Assembly (NCBI GenBank): GCA_037447605.1
Contig: CM074809.1
Span: 2,479,297 to 2,543,296 of the forward strand
Length of the DNA stretch: 64,000 nt
Direction of reading: 5' to 3'
From: Zygnema circumcarinatum
Taxonomy: Eukaryota > Streptophyta > Zygnematophyceae > Zygnematales > Zygnemataceae
Below are positions 1 to 12,875 of the stretch, one piece after another. Numbering within the stretch: position 1 is the stretch's first letter; each line of letters opens with the position of its first letter. The position numbers were made by a program, and so were the translations under genes. The notes under the pieces were generated by a model. The model worked only from the letters and a program-made list of their open reading frames with translations, was not told the origin of the DNA and searched no databases.

Positions 1-2674
1 GGTCGGGTCGGGTCTCTCTCTCCGCGCGACGTGCACGCCACTCGCAATAGCACATCATGCGACGCAGCGACTTGACGATGACGAGCTCACCGTGCACGCG
101 AACCTCGGACATAGGGACCTGCCAGACCTTGAGTACAACATCGTCTGCCTCTCTCCCGCACGCCGCACACGCGCAGTGGCGGACCTACATATACGACTTG
201 GTGGGACTTAGCCCTTTCTTCTTCTTTTCATTGTATCTTATGTATTTTATGCTGAGGGAGGGCCTAGCCCCACCTCAGCAAAAATCTTGGATTCGCCAAT
301 GCACACGCAGGCACACATCTATTGCCTTGGTATCTGGGCGAAACACAAAAGCAATATAGCCCGCGGGAGACAGCCAGGCTGACTTTTGCAGAGAGCAGAA
401 GGGCGGGTTTTGAAACCTGTAGAGGGCAGCGGATGGCGCGTGAGACGAGCGGCAGTCTGCATGCAAATCGGGGCACTGGGTTTCTATGCGGCAGTTACCG
501 TAACACGCTGCCAGTTGAGGACAAGGGTAGACCTGGAGGCGTTGACGGCGGGTCAACTGAGCGTGGACCTGCCAAAGCCGTCGTCTTGACCTCGAAAAGT
601 TGAACTTCGCACTTGCGAGAGTGTTCAACTGGAAAAAAACCCAGATCCAAAAGAAGTTAATTTTCATTGTCGAAATGTAATTCAAAATCTCGGTACCTGT
701 TCAAACCTCGTGGTGGTATTTTGGCGTGCACGACTCGAGATCTGGGTACGCGCGCAGGACTGCGTCACGTGGCAGCCCTCCGGAAAGCACGACACGTTGC
801 ACGCCCTTCAGGCGCAGCATGACACGTGGCGACTTGAGGGGCGTCGTCGAGGGCGGGCTCCGTGTACGCACTTTCAATAAAGCACGCTGACTGCCACGTG
901 CCATCTCTCGATAGGGCAACGCGACCTCGCCCTGTCGCCCTCACGATCTTGGCCGCCACGTCGGCCCGAACGGCCCCCGGCAACGGCGGCGCGTCCCCTC
1001 GGCCAGTCCAACCTGTAGCTCACACGTGCGACCGCAACGCGGCCATGCATTTGCCACGTGGGTGCACAGGCATCGGCGGGAACGTTTGTCGTTTTCTGGT
1101 TCTGAGAAGCTCGAAGTTTCCAGCCGCGTGGCCGGCCGTGACGGCCGTCCAGCCGGCCGGTTGTCCGGTTGTCCCCCACAGAAACGACAAACTCCCCCGC
1201 CCAAACACGCCTGCCCCAATGTACGGTAGCCGGTTTGTAGCCGGCCGGTTCTCCGGACGTCGCCAGCCGGTCCGCGCACCAGAGTGTGCCGAGGGCGTGT
1301 CGGGCGAGGCGCGGCGGAGGGGGCTGCGGACGGAGAGCGTGGGGCGGCACAGTTCCATGGGCTCTCGATAGCGCCCCGCGCAACTCAACGGCGAACACAA
1401 CTGGCACCATGGGGAGAGGGCCGCGCAAAGGCCGGGGGGAGGGGGAGGGGGAGGGGGAAGGGGAGGGACTCGGCCATGGCCATGGCGGGCCACTTGGCGG
1501 AGTGGCGGGCGGGGTGAAGGCGGCAGGGCGTGGCTGCCTCTCTTTGGGATGGCAGCTTCGCCGGCGCTGCTGCGTCTTCCGTCCTTTGGAACACTCTGCC
1601 TGCAAATATGGTTGCCGGTAAGGCAGTGCATGGCGGTCTTGGAGTGAGATGACGTCTGTGAAGGAGACATAAGCGAAGCAGTGTGGGATAGGAAGGAGGA
1701 GGGAGGATATTAGGAGGTGTGGTGATGATGGATCCCAACGAGGTTTGAGAAATTAATTAATGCTTGGAAATGCGGTTCCGTCATTTACTTGTCGCAGCGG
1801 TGTACTTCATCTGCAGCTGCATATGAGCGCAGAATTTTGTTTTTAATTCAAGTCGTGGTCCATAGCTTGCGCTTATGCGTTGAGGTCTCCTACGGTTATA
1901 AAGGAGGGGAAGAGGGTATTTAAGAGGACGAGGATTTTTTTTGTTTGTGATCGTAAGAGCAGAATGTGGAGTAATGCTCTCATTTCATAAGTTTAGTGGC
2001 CTCTACTTTGCTTTTTACCATCAACAATGTGACAAGTACAGAATTCTTTTTGAAATGACCTGCCTGGTTTGCCTTAGATCGATTGACTTTGTGCCAACAT
2101 TGTGCCCTTTCTCCTTCCTCACCATTACAAAACCCTCTGTTTGCGTTCCTAAAAACTCTTTAGCTTGAACCTTGCATTAAAGCAGACTGAGCTGCTCAAT
2201 AATCGTCCCTAAGCACGGCAAGCATGCGCACATTACATAGGTTTGTTTGATGATGTCATGTATCGAGGCCTTTAAGACCAATGTCAACCATATGCAGCCC
2301 TTTATGTATATGTGTTGACTTGCAGGTGAGATCGTATTAAGCGTTTGTATACATGATATTGGAGGTATTTATAGAAGTTCTTGTGGAATGGAAAAGTATA
2401 GCAAATGAGTAGGCAATAGCAAATTCAGAGCGCACATGTTGTGAAATTCGCTCTCGCTTTCCTTAAAGTTGATTCAAAAGAATAGCCATGATCGCTTCTA
2501 GTGTCGATTGTATGGAACTGCTGCTTGTTTACTGCTTGTAAATGAACTGCCCTTTTGCCTTATTGCAGCAGAATCTGCCGATTGTGCTTGTGTTCGAGCG
2601 CGTGAATACGAGAAATTGAAGAGTTGGAAATAGATAGGGCGTAACACTTTCTGGTGCGAGGAGGTGCATTGCAG
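1..2674. other. 5' flanking region of the GT14/DUF266 gene
   Basis: I see no convincing protein gene here. Positions about 860-1620 are GC-rich, with overlapping open frames on both strands that look compositional. They end in a G-rich tract (about 1434-1470, runs of G separated by A). A G-box cluster lies at 765-1062. The region probably holds the promoter, the transcription start and at least one upstream exon of the glycosyltransferase-like gene that begins by 2675. That gene's frame has no ATG between the upstream stop at 2635 and exon 2, so its start codon must lie on an exon in this stretch. From 1750 to 2640 the DNA becomes AT-rich, as expected for an intron. Confidence 0.5.
765..1062. 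promoter_or_regulatory. Cluster of G-box/ABRE-like CACGTG elements
   Basis: Five ACGT-core elements lie within 300 bp: TCACGTGGCA at 765, GACACGTGGC at 821, GCCACGTG at 893, CACACGTGCG at 1021 and GCCACGTGGG at 1053. ACACGTGGC and CCACGTGGC are the classical plant ABRE/G-box cores bound by bZIP and bHLH factors. Their density is far above chance for an 8-10 base motif. Which gene they control is inferred only: the GT14/DUF266 gene downstream is closest, but a gene to the left of the window is possible. Confidence 0.5.
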
Positions 2675-5600
2675 AAGCTAGACCTTCAAGGAAAGGGACG
2701 CAAAACAAAGAAGGAATCTTCAATATAGGGACGCGTCATCACTACTGGAAACTTCTTTTGCGGAATCGGAGACGCAACTTACTGTTGGCTCTGATTCTGC
2801 TTGTGGCCGGAGGATCCTTTCTGCAAGTTCCTATCCTTCCATTGGATGTGTCAATTGTTGAAAATGCCTTCCACCAACCCAAAGTGGCATTCCTGTTTCT
2901 CACCAGAGAAACGATGCCGCTAGAGTTCATCTGGGACCAATTTTTTGAGGTGTGATTCTGATTCGTTCGCTTCTTAATTAAGCCATTGTGCCATTTCAGT
3001 TGTGCCTTTTGTTAGATCCATACCATCAGATGGACTTACGCATTACTCTTGAAGGATTTTCCAATTCCATTTCTTTCTTAGTGCTGAACAAATAGGGTCT
3101 CAATTCGCACGTAGAAGGGAGATGAGTGAGTGCAATGGCTGAGACTGGGATAGTCTATTGCCGGCCTTATCGTCTATGTGTGATGACAAAGATGCTGCAA
3201 ATGGCAGAGTGCAGATCCCAGCAAGCCATACTCTGTCTATATCCATTCCCGCCCAGGAATTGTATTCAACTCCAATCTCACCTCCTGCCGTGCCTTCCTC
3301 AACCGTCAAATCCCCGACAGTGTCATGGTGGGTCGCCATCCCGAGCAGCACATGCAGTTGATTGGTTTAGCTTTTTGTTTGGTGCTGTTGTAATGACCCT
3401 ACATTCGGATGCAGATAGACATGCACATTACATATTTATCCTTGTTAATGTAAGCAACTGTAATGGAGGTGATGCAAAGCCGGATTTACTTGTTTTGGTC
3501 CACGCGAATGCAGGTGAGATGGGGCGAGTTGAGCATGGTGGAGGCAGAGCAGCGGTTATTGCAGAATGCGCTGAAGGATCCCTTGAACCACCGATTTGTC
3601 CTGCTGTCAGAGAGGTGGTCCAAATTGCTCCCCTATTTAAAAAATCAAATCAAGCTCATGTTTGAAATATGTTGACCTCTTTGTGACGTCTGCCATGACA
3701 GGCATGAGCTACGGCACCTTATCTTCTACTTGTCATATTTTTTTCGATAGCAGCCATTCTTGAGCACACATGCACATATGTGTTACCAGCCTGATTTGTG
3801 CTTATGGTGTCGTTTGATGAAGCAAGCGTAAGGTTGAGCAGCAGTGTGGCTGTTTAGATGCTTTCTAATTTCGTCATCCTTATACTACCTGAGTGTGTAT
3901 GAACTTGCTTTATTTCTATCTGAAAATCTTGAAAGGGCAGTTAGGTGACCGAAGCAGATTGGGCGATTGTCTGTCCTTATGCGGCTGATCAGTGATCGCA
4001 GTGTTGAGTACCATCCTGCAGCTGTTTGCCTCTTCACGACTATGACTACGTATATGACTATCTCTTTTATTCACGGAAGAGCTTTCTCGACAGGTTAGCC
4101 CTCTTCCTGCCACTCTCCTGCTAACTAACCTGCCCTCCCTCAACATCGCCAACTAACTCACCTGCTCCATTCCTGCCTGCAGTTTTCGCGATAGCGCGGA
4201 CCGCGTCCAGCAGCGCTACAATCCGGAAATGGCGCCCGTTGTGGCACTATCCCATTGGCGGAAGGGGTCGCAGGTGTGCTACTTTACCCCTATCTTGTTC
4301 TCTCTTTCTCTCTCTCTCTCTCTCTCGGCTTCTCTCCTTTCCCTATCGCTCCCCCGTGGGATGTGCCTTGCTAATCATGGTTCATGGTGTGGATTGGGCA
4401 GTGGTTTGCTCTCATTCGGAAGCACGCACAGCTGGTAGCCATGGACAAGGAGATTTTTTCTGAGTTCCAGCAGCACTGCAAGGTGTGGAAGGCCCTCCGC
4501 TCTATATTGACTACATCCGCTTCTTTCATTTGGTTTATGGGAGATTGTTGTTATCTCTGTCATATTGCAGATGTCAGACCCTCAGAAGACATGATGCATG
4601 CAGTGGTGGTTTGGCCTGCATCGTCAAATATGTTTCATCCAGCACCTGAAGATGTAGAGGACTTGCATGAAGTGAGCAAGCTATGTGTTTCTACCACAAA
4701 GGTTTAAACGGACACAATGCTCGGTGGAGGAGACAAGCAGTGACTTACGTTCAGCGTTCGTTCATTGGCTTTGTTTGAGGAATACACATGCGGTAGTTTC
4801 GGAAGGGTTATCTCAATGGGTACAGCATGAGGAGTTCCTGTCGATTGAATCAAGGACATTAATTGTGAGATAGCTGCTGAGCTTGAGTTATGGGTTGCAA
4901 TTGGGGTATTGCAGCGAGCAAGGGCTGGCTTCAAAGCACGGTATCCTAAGGTGCATCCCTGCCCCTCACCTCTTGCATCCGTATAACCTCGGCTCCCGAA
5001 TAGTTAAAACCTACTCGCGATGCGTAAGCTTGGCTATTTTCAAGATGAGGGTTACCAGCAGTGACATCTCCAAAAGAGTCCTGTTTGTGCAGGGTAAAAA
5101 CAAAACAACGGAGATTCTGCTTGACTGCGTTCCTGATGAGCACTTTGTACAAGCAGTTTTGGCGGTAAGATCCTTTGCTTCTGCTGCTTCAGAATTGTTG
5201 TACTGCGCAGTTTCCTGTGATGGAATTGCTGTCTTCTGCATTTCTTTGGTGGCAAGCAGCTATAGGTCCTTACACGGTTTTGCTTTTCAGCTGACAGGTT
5301 AAAGGTCGAGAACATGAACTGGTGAGGAGGTCGCTCACTTATGGCCATTGGGAGATAAAAGGCGGGAAAGCTGGGCCATTGCATCCAAAAACATTCGACA
5401 CCTCAGACGTTACACCCAACGTTCTCAATTCCATGCAGGTGAAACTACCAGCAAAAAAGCTTTGTTTGGCTGAGAGGCCGGCCAGATCTCAAACCGGCCT
5501 GTACTTGCATTGTGAACACGTCTGTGGTGCTCTTTGTCATATTTGGCTTTGGCCTAGTTACGAGTTGCAGGAGTCTTGATACCACACCATAAACTGTCAC

Positions 5601-5799
5601 TCTCTTCCAGGTGATTGAAAGCGTTACATTCGCCACAGAGCAGCGAACTGAGCACTGCGGAACCAAGAGGCTCCCTCAGCCGTGCTTCTTGTTCGCCAGG
5701 AAGTTCACGCGGGGAGCTGGACTGAAAATTGTGAAGAGAATGCCTGCGCTGATTGGGCTGCCCTATCGGGCGAGCAAAGCGGCGACGGGCGCCAAGTGA
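2675..5799 (+). CDS. DUF266/GT14-like Golgi glycosyltransferase family protein (5' end incomplete)
   Basis: Predicted type II membrane protein of the plant core-2/I-branching-like (DUF266, GT14-related) family, which acts in the Golgi and has unproven sugar substrates. I join nine exons: 2675-2955, 3208-3327, 3514-3614, 4022-4093, 4183-4273, 4402-4482, 5093-5164, 5298-5438 and 5611-5799. All junctions are in phase and give about 381 residues. After a basic leader comes a membrane anchor (LLLALILLVAGGSFLQ). Family motifs follow in order: KVAFLFLTRETMPLEF, SVYIHSRPG, WGELSMVEAE, RFVLLSESCLPL, RYNPEMAPV, HWRKGSQWF, CVPDEHFVQ, LTYGHWE and CFLFARKFTRGA. The last of these is the usual family ending. 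No in-frame ATG exists in the first exon; its open frame starts after a TAG at 2635, so a small upstream coding exon is missing from this model. The acceptor at 2673-2674 is the least certain boundary. Family assignment is strong; substrate is unknown. Confidence 0.86.
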
Positions 5800-6541
5800 G
5801 AGCACGGGCATTAGTGCAGCCCACGACATCGCTGGAGACGTCTTCCACGTTGTGGGTGTCGTTCGGTGATGTTTTAATGGGACCTACATAATTCTGAAAC
5901 TCCGTTAGTCAGGCCATGTACTATAGAGATCAGCATTTGACATGCATTGAATGTTGGCAGCATCTATATCTTCAATTCCACGAAAGCCTCCTTCCATTTG
6001 TTTAATAGCTGCACTCTTATTTCTTGTTTCGTTGTAGGCAAGCACACAAGGGTATTATGATCTGCCTTTGGTTTGTGCGTGCATCGGAATTTGATGGGGT
6101 AGGGATTAGGCACGCCTATTGTAAGGCCTTTGGTGTACTTACACAGCACACATCTCTAAACTTCATCTGCTCACTCTCAGCCTCTTCCCACCGCCCATAC
6201 CTCCCTTTCTCTCTTTACAAAGATCAAATGCATGTCCAACATGGACCACATGTATCTCAATGGAGGCGATGTGTTGTTAAGAGAGAGGTTATACCTCATG
6301 CCACTGAAGGAGATTTACTTTACCAAGTAGAGCTCGGGCTGAACAGGATCTGTTTGCGGGCAAGACAAAGGGGTATCTTGCAACACTACTGCCCACCTTG
6401 CCGCTGAGTGTTCCGACGCTATGTAGAACTAAAAGGTTCCGGAAGCTCAATCACTGAAACAAAGCCTTTGGTTACATCAAAGAGCTGTATTTGCTGACTA
6501 AAGAAAAAAGGTTCGCTTTTTCAAAATCTCCATCGTCCATC
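5800..6541. other. Convergent intergenic region
   Basis: This region lies between the stop of the plus-strand GT14/DUF266 gene and the stop of the minus-strand J/thioredoxin gene, so it should hold both 3' UTRs. I see no further gene, tRNA or repeat in it. An open frame at 6024-6407 has no recognisable protein features. Confidence 0.5.
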
Positions 6542-9500
6542 TCAGCCAGGCGGCTGCGTTGGCTCGATCTGCAATCCGATATACCGTAGATGAGAGGATG
6601 CGAGCCGAGAGCGGGGGCTTACCAAACCGACTATGGCATTGGACGCTAGAAAAATGGTCATCATGAAGGACAACAAAGCAAAAGCATAATGAGTAGTCCA
6701 ATCCTGCAAGGGACATACCTCCTGCTGACTGCTGGCCTGAGCCCTTCGTCGGTATTTTCTTATCATATACCACCCCCATACGAGCGCTGCAGTCATGGCA
6801 AACAGCCTCATTGTGAAGGAGCCTTTGTCTCCTTCCATTTCTTGTCTTCCTGAGACGGGCGCTTCCTTTGGCATGAAGGTCTTCCCAGCTTGCATCAGAT
6901 ACTCACTCCATCGCGACAGGAGGGTATGAATTCTTCCCAGTATTGTCAGAGTATCTTCCTCCACTAATGCTGGTGCCTTCATAATCTGCACACCAGCAAT
7001 TGGCCACTCTCGTTCGTAAGCCATCTTGTGCTCGGTGATCTTCTTTCTCAACAGCAGGTACACATGGAACAGCTTCTGAATTGTTTCCAACAAACAGCAT
7101 GAAGATTAAGTTCAGCTGAATCCATTACTGAGAAATTGAGAGGATATGCATGTTGAACGGGTGAGCTAAAGCAATGCAAATCACAATTGTGTATGCCCCC
7201 CCATTCACGAGTGTGAGAGAGAGTACATTTCGTGGGAAGTCTGTTTTGTCCCCCGACGCCACTAAGTGCTCAATCCATTCCTGCACCTGCACCTTGAGAA
7301 CGTTCAGGGGCTGCATTCGAAGGTAATTACGTGCTTGCAGACACTGAGCTCCATTTTTTAATAATTCCGCATCAAGGCCCATCACTGCACAGTTGATACA
7401 TTAATCTTCAAAAGTAGAGCTAAAGCCAGAATAAGTCTGGCTGCTGTCAGGAAAGTTTCAAAGCTCAGCTCCAATTCCAACCGAACTCTATATCTTTCTT
7501 GTTTCTGTAAAACGCACCTCTGTCTGATTGGTCGTGTTGCCGCCATAGATAGACACGTATGTTGTGGCGGGCTGCTGAAGAAGTTCGTCTCTTTGGAAGA
7601 CCAGCATTGCCAGTCCAACCGAAAGGCCATCGGATTGCTTGGAGCAGTGCAGTGGAGCATTCCAGGAAAGCAAAAACCCGCAAAATTTCTGCCTCCAAAA
7701 ACCCGAATGTTCATAAAGCTCCTGTCCGGTTGCAGCGCTCTCCTCCCCTCTTCATTTTTCGTCGAAAACTGAAAGCCCTAAAGGCTGAAATCTGACTTCT
7801 CTAGAACTTCAGAAGCACTAATCCTGGATGTTAAATTCGATCTACCTCTTTGCATAAGCTCTCTCATGCAATGACCAAGAAAATGGCTCAACGGTGTCAA
7901 ATCAAACACAGGAGATTCCTTTTCACTCAAACAGGCTAAGACTGCTCCAAAGCTGGTCGCACTACCTTCTGCGTTGAACCATCCAGCCAAGAAAGCGTGA
8001 GGCGTTTCTCCATCCATGCCTGTCGTGCAGCTCCCTCCATCTTTCCATTCTCCTCCTCTCTTTCATCTCCCTTGGCTGCAGGAGCGGCCGCCTGCTCCAA
8101 CTGCTCCTGCACGCCGCGCATCATCTGACACCACTCCTTCCAGCTGTCAGAACAGGACGCAGATGCAAACACGTCCCTCTTTCTCACCTCCCTTACCTTC
8201 CCTTCCCTTCCCCTCCCTTCCCCTCCCTTCCCCTCCCTTCATCTCTCCTTCTTCCCCCATCCCCCTCCCTCCTCCCCCCCTCCCTCACCTTGCGTGCCTC
8301 GTTCAGAGCGGGTGCGGGTGTGCCCACCGCCACTGCGCAATACCACTTCTGCCTCCCACTGGACCGGCCTCCCCGGGGGAAGCCAAACCCATCACAGCCG
8401 AGAGCAGCGGTAGTCGCACTTCGGAGCTGCGGTAACACTGCTTCCCCGGCTTCTCCCATGCTCTTCAGAAGGAGACAAGCAACGGAAAACCAAAGAACAC
8501 ACCTCCCTGCAAGAATGATCCCTTTGTTAAACGGTGTTCAGGCGAAGGAACGCACCGAAGGTGTGGTGTTGCAGAAGAAGCTGATGCAATTCTCTCCCAG
8601 TGATCGGCCCTGCCACACGCGTGAAGCCATATGAGCAACACCGGGGGAATCGCGGAGGGAAGAGAAAATGAGGCAAAAGCATGGGGGAAGAGTCGGCCTG
8701 CCTGAATGGATGATGGGCTCCATAAAGGGATCTTTGTAGATGGCCAGCGCAGGAGGGCCGGAAATATTCCACCTAGCAACCGGATGCAGCAGTGAACAGA
8801 GCACTATATCATTGTGCTGACAAAACGAAGACATTCAAGCAATAGTGCAGGTTGTGTGCACCAAGAAGTACCATTTCTCGTACACGTGTCTTTCACTGTT
8901 GGAGAACGGCAGGATACCCCATTCGGCATATCGCCAGAAATGAGCGGCCCAAAAGCGTACAGTGGGCGGCGGAGATGTCCGGCCCTGCTCCATGAGATAG
9001 AGCACACGCACCTGCCGGCCATGGAAGGGGTAAGGGCCCTTTTCACAGCGCTAATCAGCGCTCAGTCATGATAGACAATACAAGGTGGATGGCTTTCGTT
9101 TACCTCAGTTAGCAATGTTTAAGAAGATTATCTCTTGCTAACACGGAGAGTCTTCCCCGGGCAACTATGGGGGGAGGGACTCACCTTGTGGCTCGGCACC
9201 TTGGTGAAAAACGCCTTCTTCTGCCCACCATGCCTCCCACTTCCGCTCTTCAGCAGAGGCTCTCCTTCAGCAAGCACACTCTCCTGCCCTTGACATTCCC
9301 TGACCTGCTGCAGAGCCCTACAAGAACGGATTGTACCACGTTGAGGAGGTTGAACACTTTCATAGCCGGTGTTCTCAGTACACTTTCCACTGCGAATTCC
9401 TCAAGTTCCCGAAGGCCGAGTTTGCCGTGAAATCTGCCCGCCTCCAAAGAGTATCCAGTTCCTCTTAATACCAGAGCAACTTCGCAACTATTTCACTACG

Positions 9501-12500
9501 ATACAAACAGCTACACGGCCTTTGGCTTATGTGTGCTATAATGAGGAAAGGATTGGAAGGCACTGTTTGCGTGGAAATATCCCACCTCAATAAGCATGCG
9601 ACATGATGACATCCAGGAGGTTTTCCGATGATTTCAGGAAGGCCTGCAAAAAAGCATCTTCCAGTCACGGGCGCTTCTCTTACTGCCGCAGCTACCTCGC
9701 AAACCAAACGCTTCATTCTTTCAAGAAAACAACAAAAATAACTGAATGCCTGCTAGCAGCGGCATCACCAGTAACGAGCTAAGCAGCAAAAAAAGGTCTA
9801 CTTAAAGCCTGCCTTCCCTGACTTACAACAAAAGAAATGAAAACAATGAGTAGCACACAAAGTCAAATAAACGACCTCCTGAAAACACGTGGCGGCCAGT
9901 AGAGAGGCCCTTGGGGGCAAGGCTCTGCGCAGCGAGGGGTTGCTCCACAGCGTTGAGGCGGCCCACTGCCAGCGTGGCATCCAGCGCAGCAGCTGTGCGC
10001 CCACCGTTTCCCCTCCCACGGCAGGCTGAGCGGGCCGCTTTGGAGCCATCATGAATGTGTGCAAACCCATGACTTGGCAGAGAAAGGGGACTGAACGGCT
10101 GTGGGCGGCAGCCTCACCCAGCTGCTGCCAGGTGGGTGAAAAGTCGCGGCTTGCCCTCCCAAATGACGAGTAGACCTACATAAGCAGTTTGGATGGACCC
10201 GGGATAAGCTCCTTTTGTTCAGGGGAAAGTGCAAGAGAGAAAGCTTCACCAGAGATTTCTGATTCAAGACTTCTAGGACTGCCTAGCACAGCAGCGCCTA
10301 ACCACTGCTCGACTCCACTGCCAATATGGGACAGCCGCTGTCTTCCTCGAGTTCGTCGCCTGCTGCAGCACCTTCTTCTCGTTCCACTTTCAAGGCAGAG
10401 AGGCAGTAGGACCACCTGAAGGAGCCAAGGCTCGCCAGAAGCGAACACCTGCTGCTCGAGGGCTTCCTCCGTCAGCTCCACACCGGCAGGAGGTAGAGGC
10501 CCTGCACTCCATCCCGTCCCTCTCTCCAGCTCGACAGTTGAGCCTGTGCATGAGAGAGGACACAGCCCACTACAAAACCCCTTCCTTATAGCAAACGGAG
10601 CATGCACACAGAGAAGGAGCCGTTGTGGCACCTGAAGCTGGCGAAGACCAGAAGGGATGCGTGGGAGGACAGTGGCCATTAAAGGCTTCCTCTCGCCTCT
10701 CTGCTTCCTCCACTACCTCCTGTCAGCCCCTCATCCCTCTCATCAGCCAACCCTGCAATCGCAGGCCTGCTGAAGCGGGACGCCCTGACGCTCCCACTGT
10801 CAAGGAGAGAGAGACTGGTCACCTGCAGCTCATCAATTCCCAGCAGGTCGTACAGATGCCGCCTGTCCGCATTTAGCAGCACCTCCTTTGCATGCAGCAC
10901 CTGTGCCGCCAATGAAGCCAGAACGAGAGAGGAACGTTTGTAGCGAACAAAGCATGCTTGCCAGTGGCTCCCAAGTTCGGAGGACAACATGATGCAGGAG
11001 AGGAGGACGAAAACAAGGCGTTCCCGCTCTAGTGTAGAGTTCCGTCAACCACTGTTGTTGGCTCGACGGCCGTGTGGACCGTGGCTCCAATCAGAAGCAC
11101 TGGAACGAAGAAAGGAAATGGAATTGAAATGAAGAGCGAGAAGAGCACCTGAATACACCTCTCTCTTCCCGCAGGAGTGGAGTTGCCCTTCTGATCCCTG
11201 CGATTAAGGTGATTTCAACTAATTATTCTAGCTCTCAAGCGCGATGCACTTAGAAACTATTTTGCCAATTTCAACAGACACACATGAGTGACGAATCAAA
11301 GATGGGAACACGGGCAGTAACTGCGAAGAAGGCTAGCCACGGTCATCATTAACCAATGGGAATCAGTAAGGCAAGGGTAATCAGCCCTTCGTGCCACATA
11401 TCCATTTGAGTTCAAGTTCCACCTACCATTGCAGCAGCTGACTCTGTACTGCCGCCAATATTTCAGTTGCAGTTGCGTTCGACGGAATGCCAAGTACTGT
11501 CAGAATGAACACATTCAATGGGAGTCAACTCCTTCTGTTATGCTTGACGCCAAAGATGTTAGGCCTTGGAAAATTTCTTCTTATTGGGTCATTTTCTGTA
11601 CTTCATATCAACTTCATCTCCACTTCTACCTTCTTCTCCGGGTACCGACCCCACAATAGCTCCACACGGCATGAGCATAGTATGTTTATAAACCTCCAAG
11701 TGAAACATCAAACTTTCAAACTGTAGCTAAGAAAGATGCACCTTATTTTGCTCAGACAGGAAAAGGCCAAAAGTCTCCTTGCACAAAGCCACATCTACGA
11801 CGTTGAATTATTTTTCCCTAGCAGATCAATGGAACGAATAAGAATTTTCAAGTGCTCGAATGTTTTCTGAGCCTCTCATCAACACAAGGTCTTACCCTGT
11901 TCTGCATGCACGGTGTCCCTGAACATATTTCAGAACACTACATTCTTAGAGTCTAAGAATTCGGCTCACCCTTTGTTTTAGTAAGCCATAATAGTCTTTC
12001 CAAAACTAACGATAATTGGATTATTCTATAATCAAGAGGGGAACTCAAGTAAGATCTGCAATATCTTGACGTTCACTGCTGTTTAAGGAATCCTTTAAGC
12101 AGTCTAAAACTCGCATTGTCTCCTCCTCTAAAATTGATCCTTGAACTAAATACGATGATATCAGACTGCCTTAAAATAGATTTTCATAATTAAATGGGCA
12201 CATTCTTTCAAGAAACAATAAGACTTTTCTTTATACCAAAATTTCATTCCCTAAACCTGTTACCGCCTCGACATCTGTTCCGTATTCCTACAACTAAAAT
12301 TCAAACAATCTACGAAATGCGAATCTAGAACTATATCCTTCCCATCGTCCAGTTAGCAGGGACGCAGCGAACAGCAGAAACTCCAACATTCTCACCTGCA
12401 TAGAGCTCTCCATATTCCCCGGCATTAGCGACAGCCACACGCCTCAGCAGCGCCATACCCACGAGCAGCAACAGCACGCCAGGGAGGGGCCTCCTGGAAG

Positions 12501-12507
12501 CCGCCAT
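6542..12507 (-). CDS. Secretory-pathway J-domain/thioredoxin-fold membrane protein (DNAJC16-like, partial model)
   Basis: Probable ER chaperone-type protein. The start at 12507 opens with a signal peptide (MAASRRPLPGVLLLLVGMA). An exon at 10823-10900 carries the last part of a J-domain (LLNADRRHLYDLLGID). Several exons with thioredoxin-like beta/alpha texture follow, including VRFWAAHFWRYAEWG (about 8890-9020), an exon at 7966-8143 ending LSWLDGSTQK, and 7518-7688 starting KFCGFLLSW. Exons 7209-7384 and 6719-7075 lead to a C-terminal membrane span (AALVWGWYMI) followed by RKYRRR. The last exon is 6542-6568, ending TQPPG. Order and topology resemble J-proteins of the DNAJC16 or plant ERdj type. 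I could not find the exon with the HPD triad, and several junctions in 8144-12350 and near 7385-7517 do not close in phase. The model is therefore incomplete, and two adjacent genes remain possible. A pyrimidine-rich tract (8205-8285) lies in an intron. Confidence 0.5.
11223..11572. repeat. First copy of a two-ended dispersed repeat (partner at 12697-12925)
   Basis: A 36-bp block at 11223-11258 and a 42-bp block at 11531-11572 recur without change and in the same order at 12697-12732 and 12884-12925. The two blocks are 272 bp apart here but only 151 bp apart in the partner, where a 133-bp inverted-repeat element occupies most of the space. The pair flanks the first coding exon of the J/thioredoxin gene: one copy sits in an intron, the other just upstream of the start codon. 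No coding capacity is apparent, so this is probably a non-autonomous transposon remnant. Confidence 0.7.
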
Positions 12508-12742
12508 GGCTGAGCGCGCCTCGCGCGCGAGCGGAGAGGCGGGAAGCCTTCTCTTTCGAACGCGCTGGTCCTCCAAAGCCGTCGGTCGGTATCCGATACG
12601 AATGTCCGAGAATATCGACCCCTTGGCGATACACAGTATATCGTGATATTTCAACCTACTGAATCAGCTAGTTATTAATTCTACTGGATCAACACGTTAT
12701 TCTAGCTCTCAAGCGCGATGCACTTAGAAACTGGGAAAAGAA

Positions 12743-12875
12743 GTGACATTGATCTCACGATGGCGAGGCCATCAAATGTACATGAACAAAATCAGCATGG
12801 GGAACCACGAGGAGCTGGTCGCACAGGACCATTTGATGACATTTGATGACATCGCCATCGTGAGATCAATGCCAC
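12743..12875. mobile_element. Miniature inverted-repeat element, family A copy 1
   Basis: Terminal inverted repeats of 36 bp (12743-12778 and 12840-12875) match at 33 of 36 positions, around a 61-bp centre. The termini contain CTCACGATGGCGA and ATCAAATG. The same terminal and internal sequence recurs at 20489-20625 and 41709-42007, which shows a dispersed family. The element has no coding capacity, as expected of a MITE. It lies inside the second copy of another repeat (12697-12925), so it appears to be nested. The superfamily cannot be assigned from this window. Confidence 0.72.

Noticed and set aside
874-1605. 243-codon minus-strand frame and several overlapping frames
   Set aside because: GC-rich, Arg/Pro-rich in every frame, with no recognisable domain; compositional.
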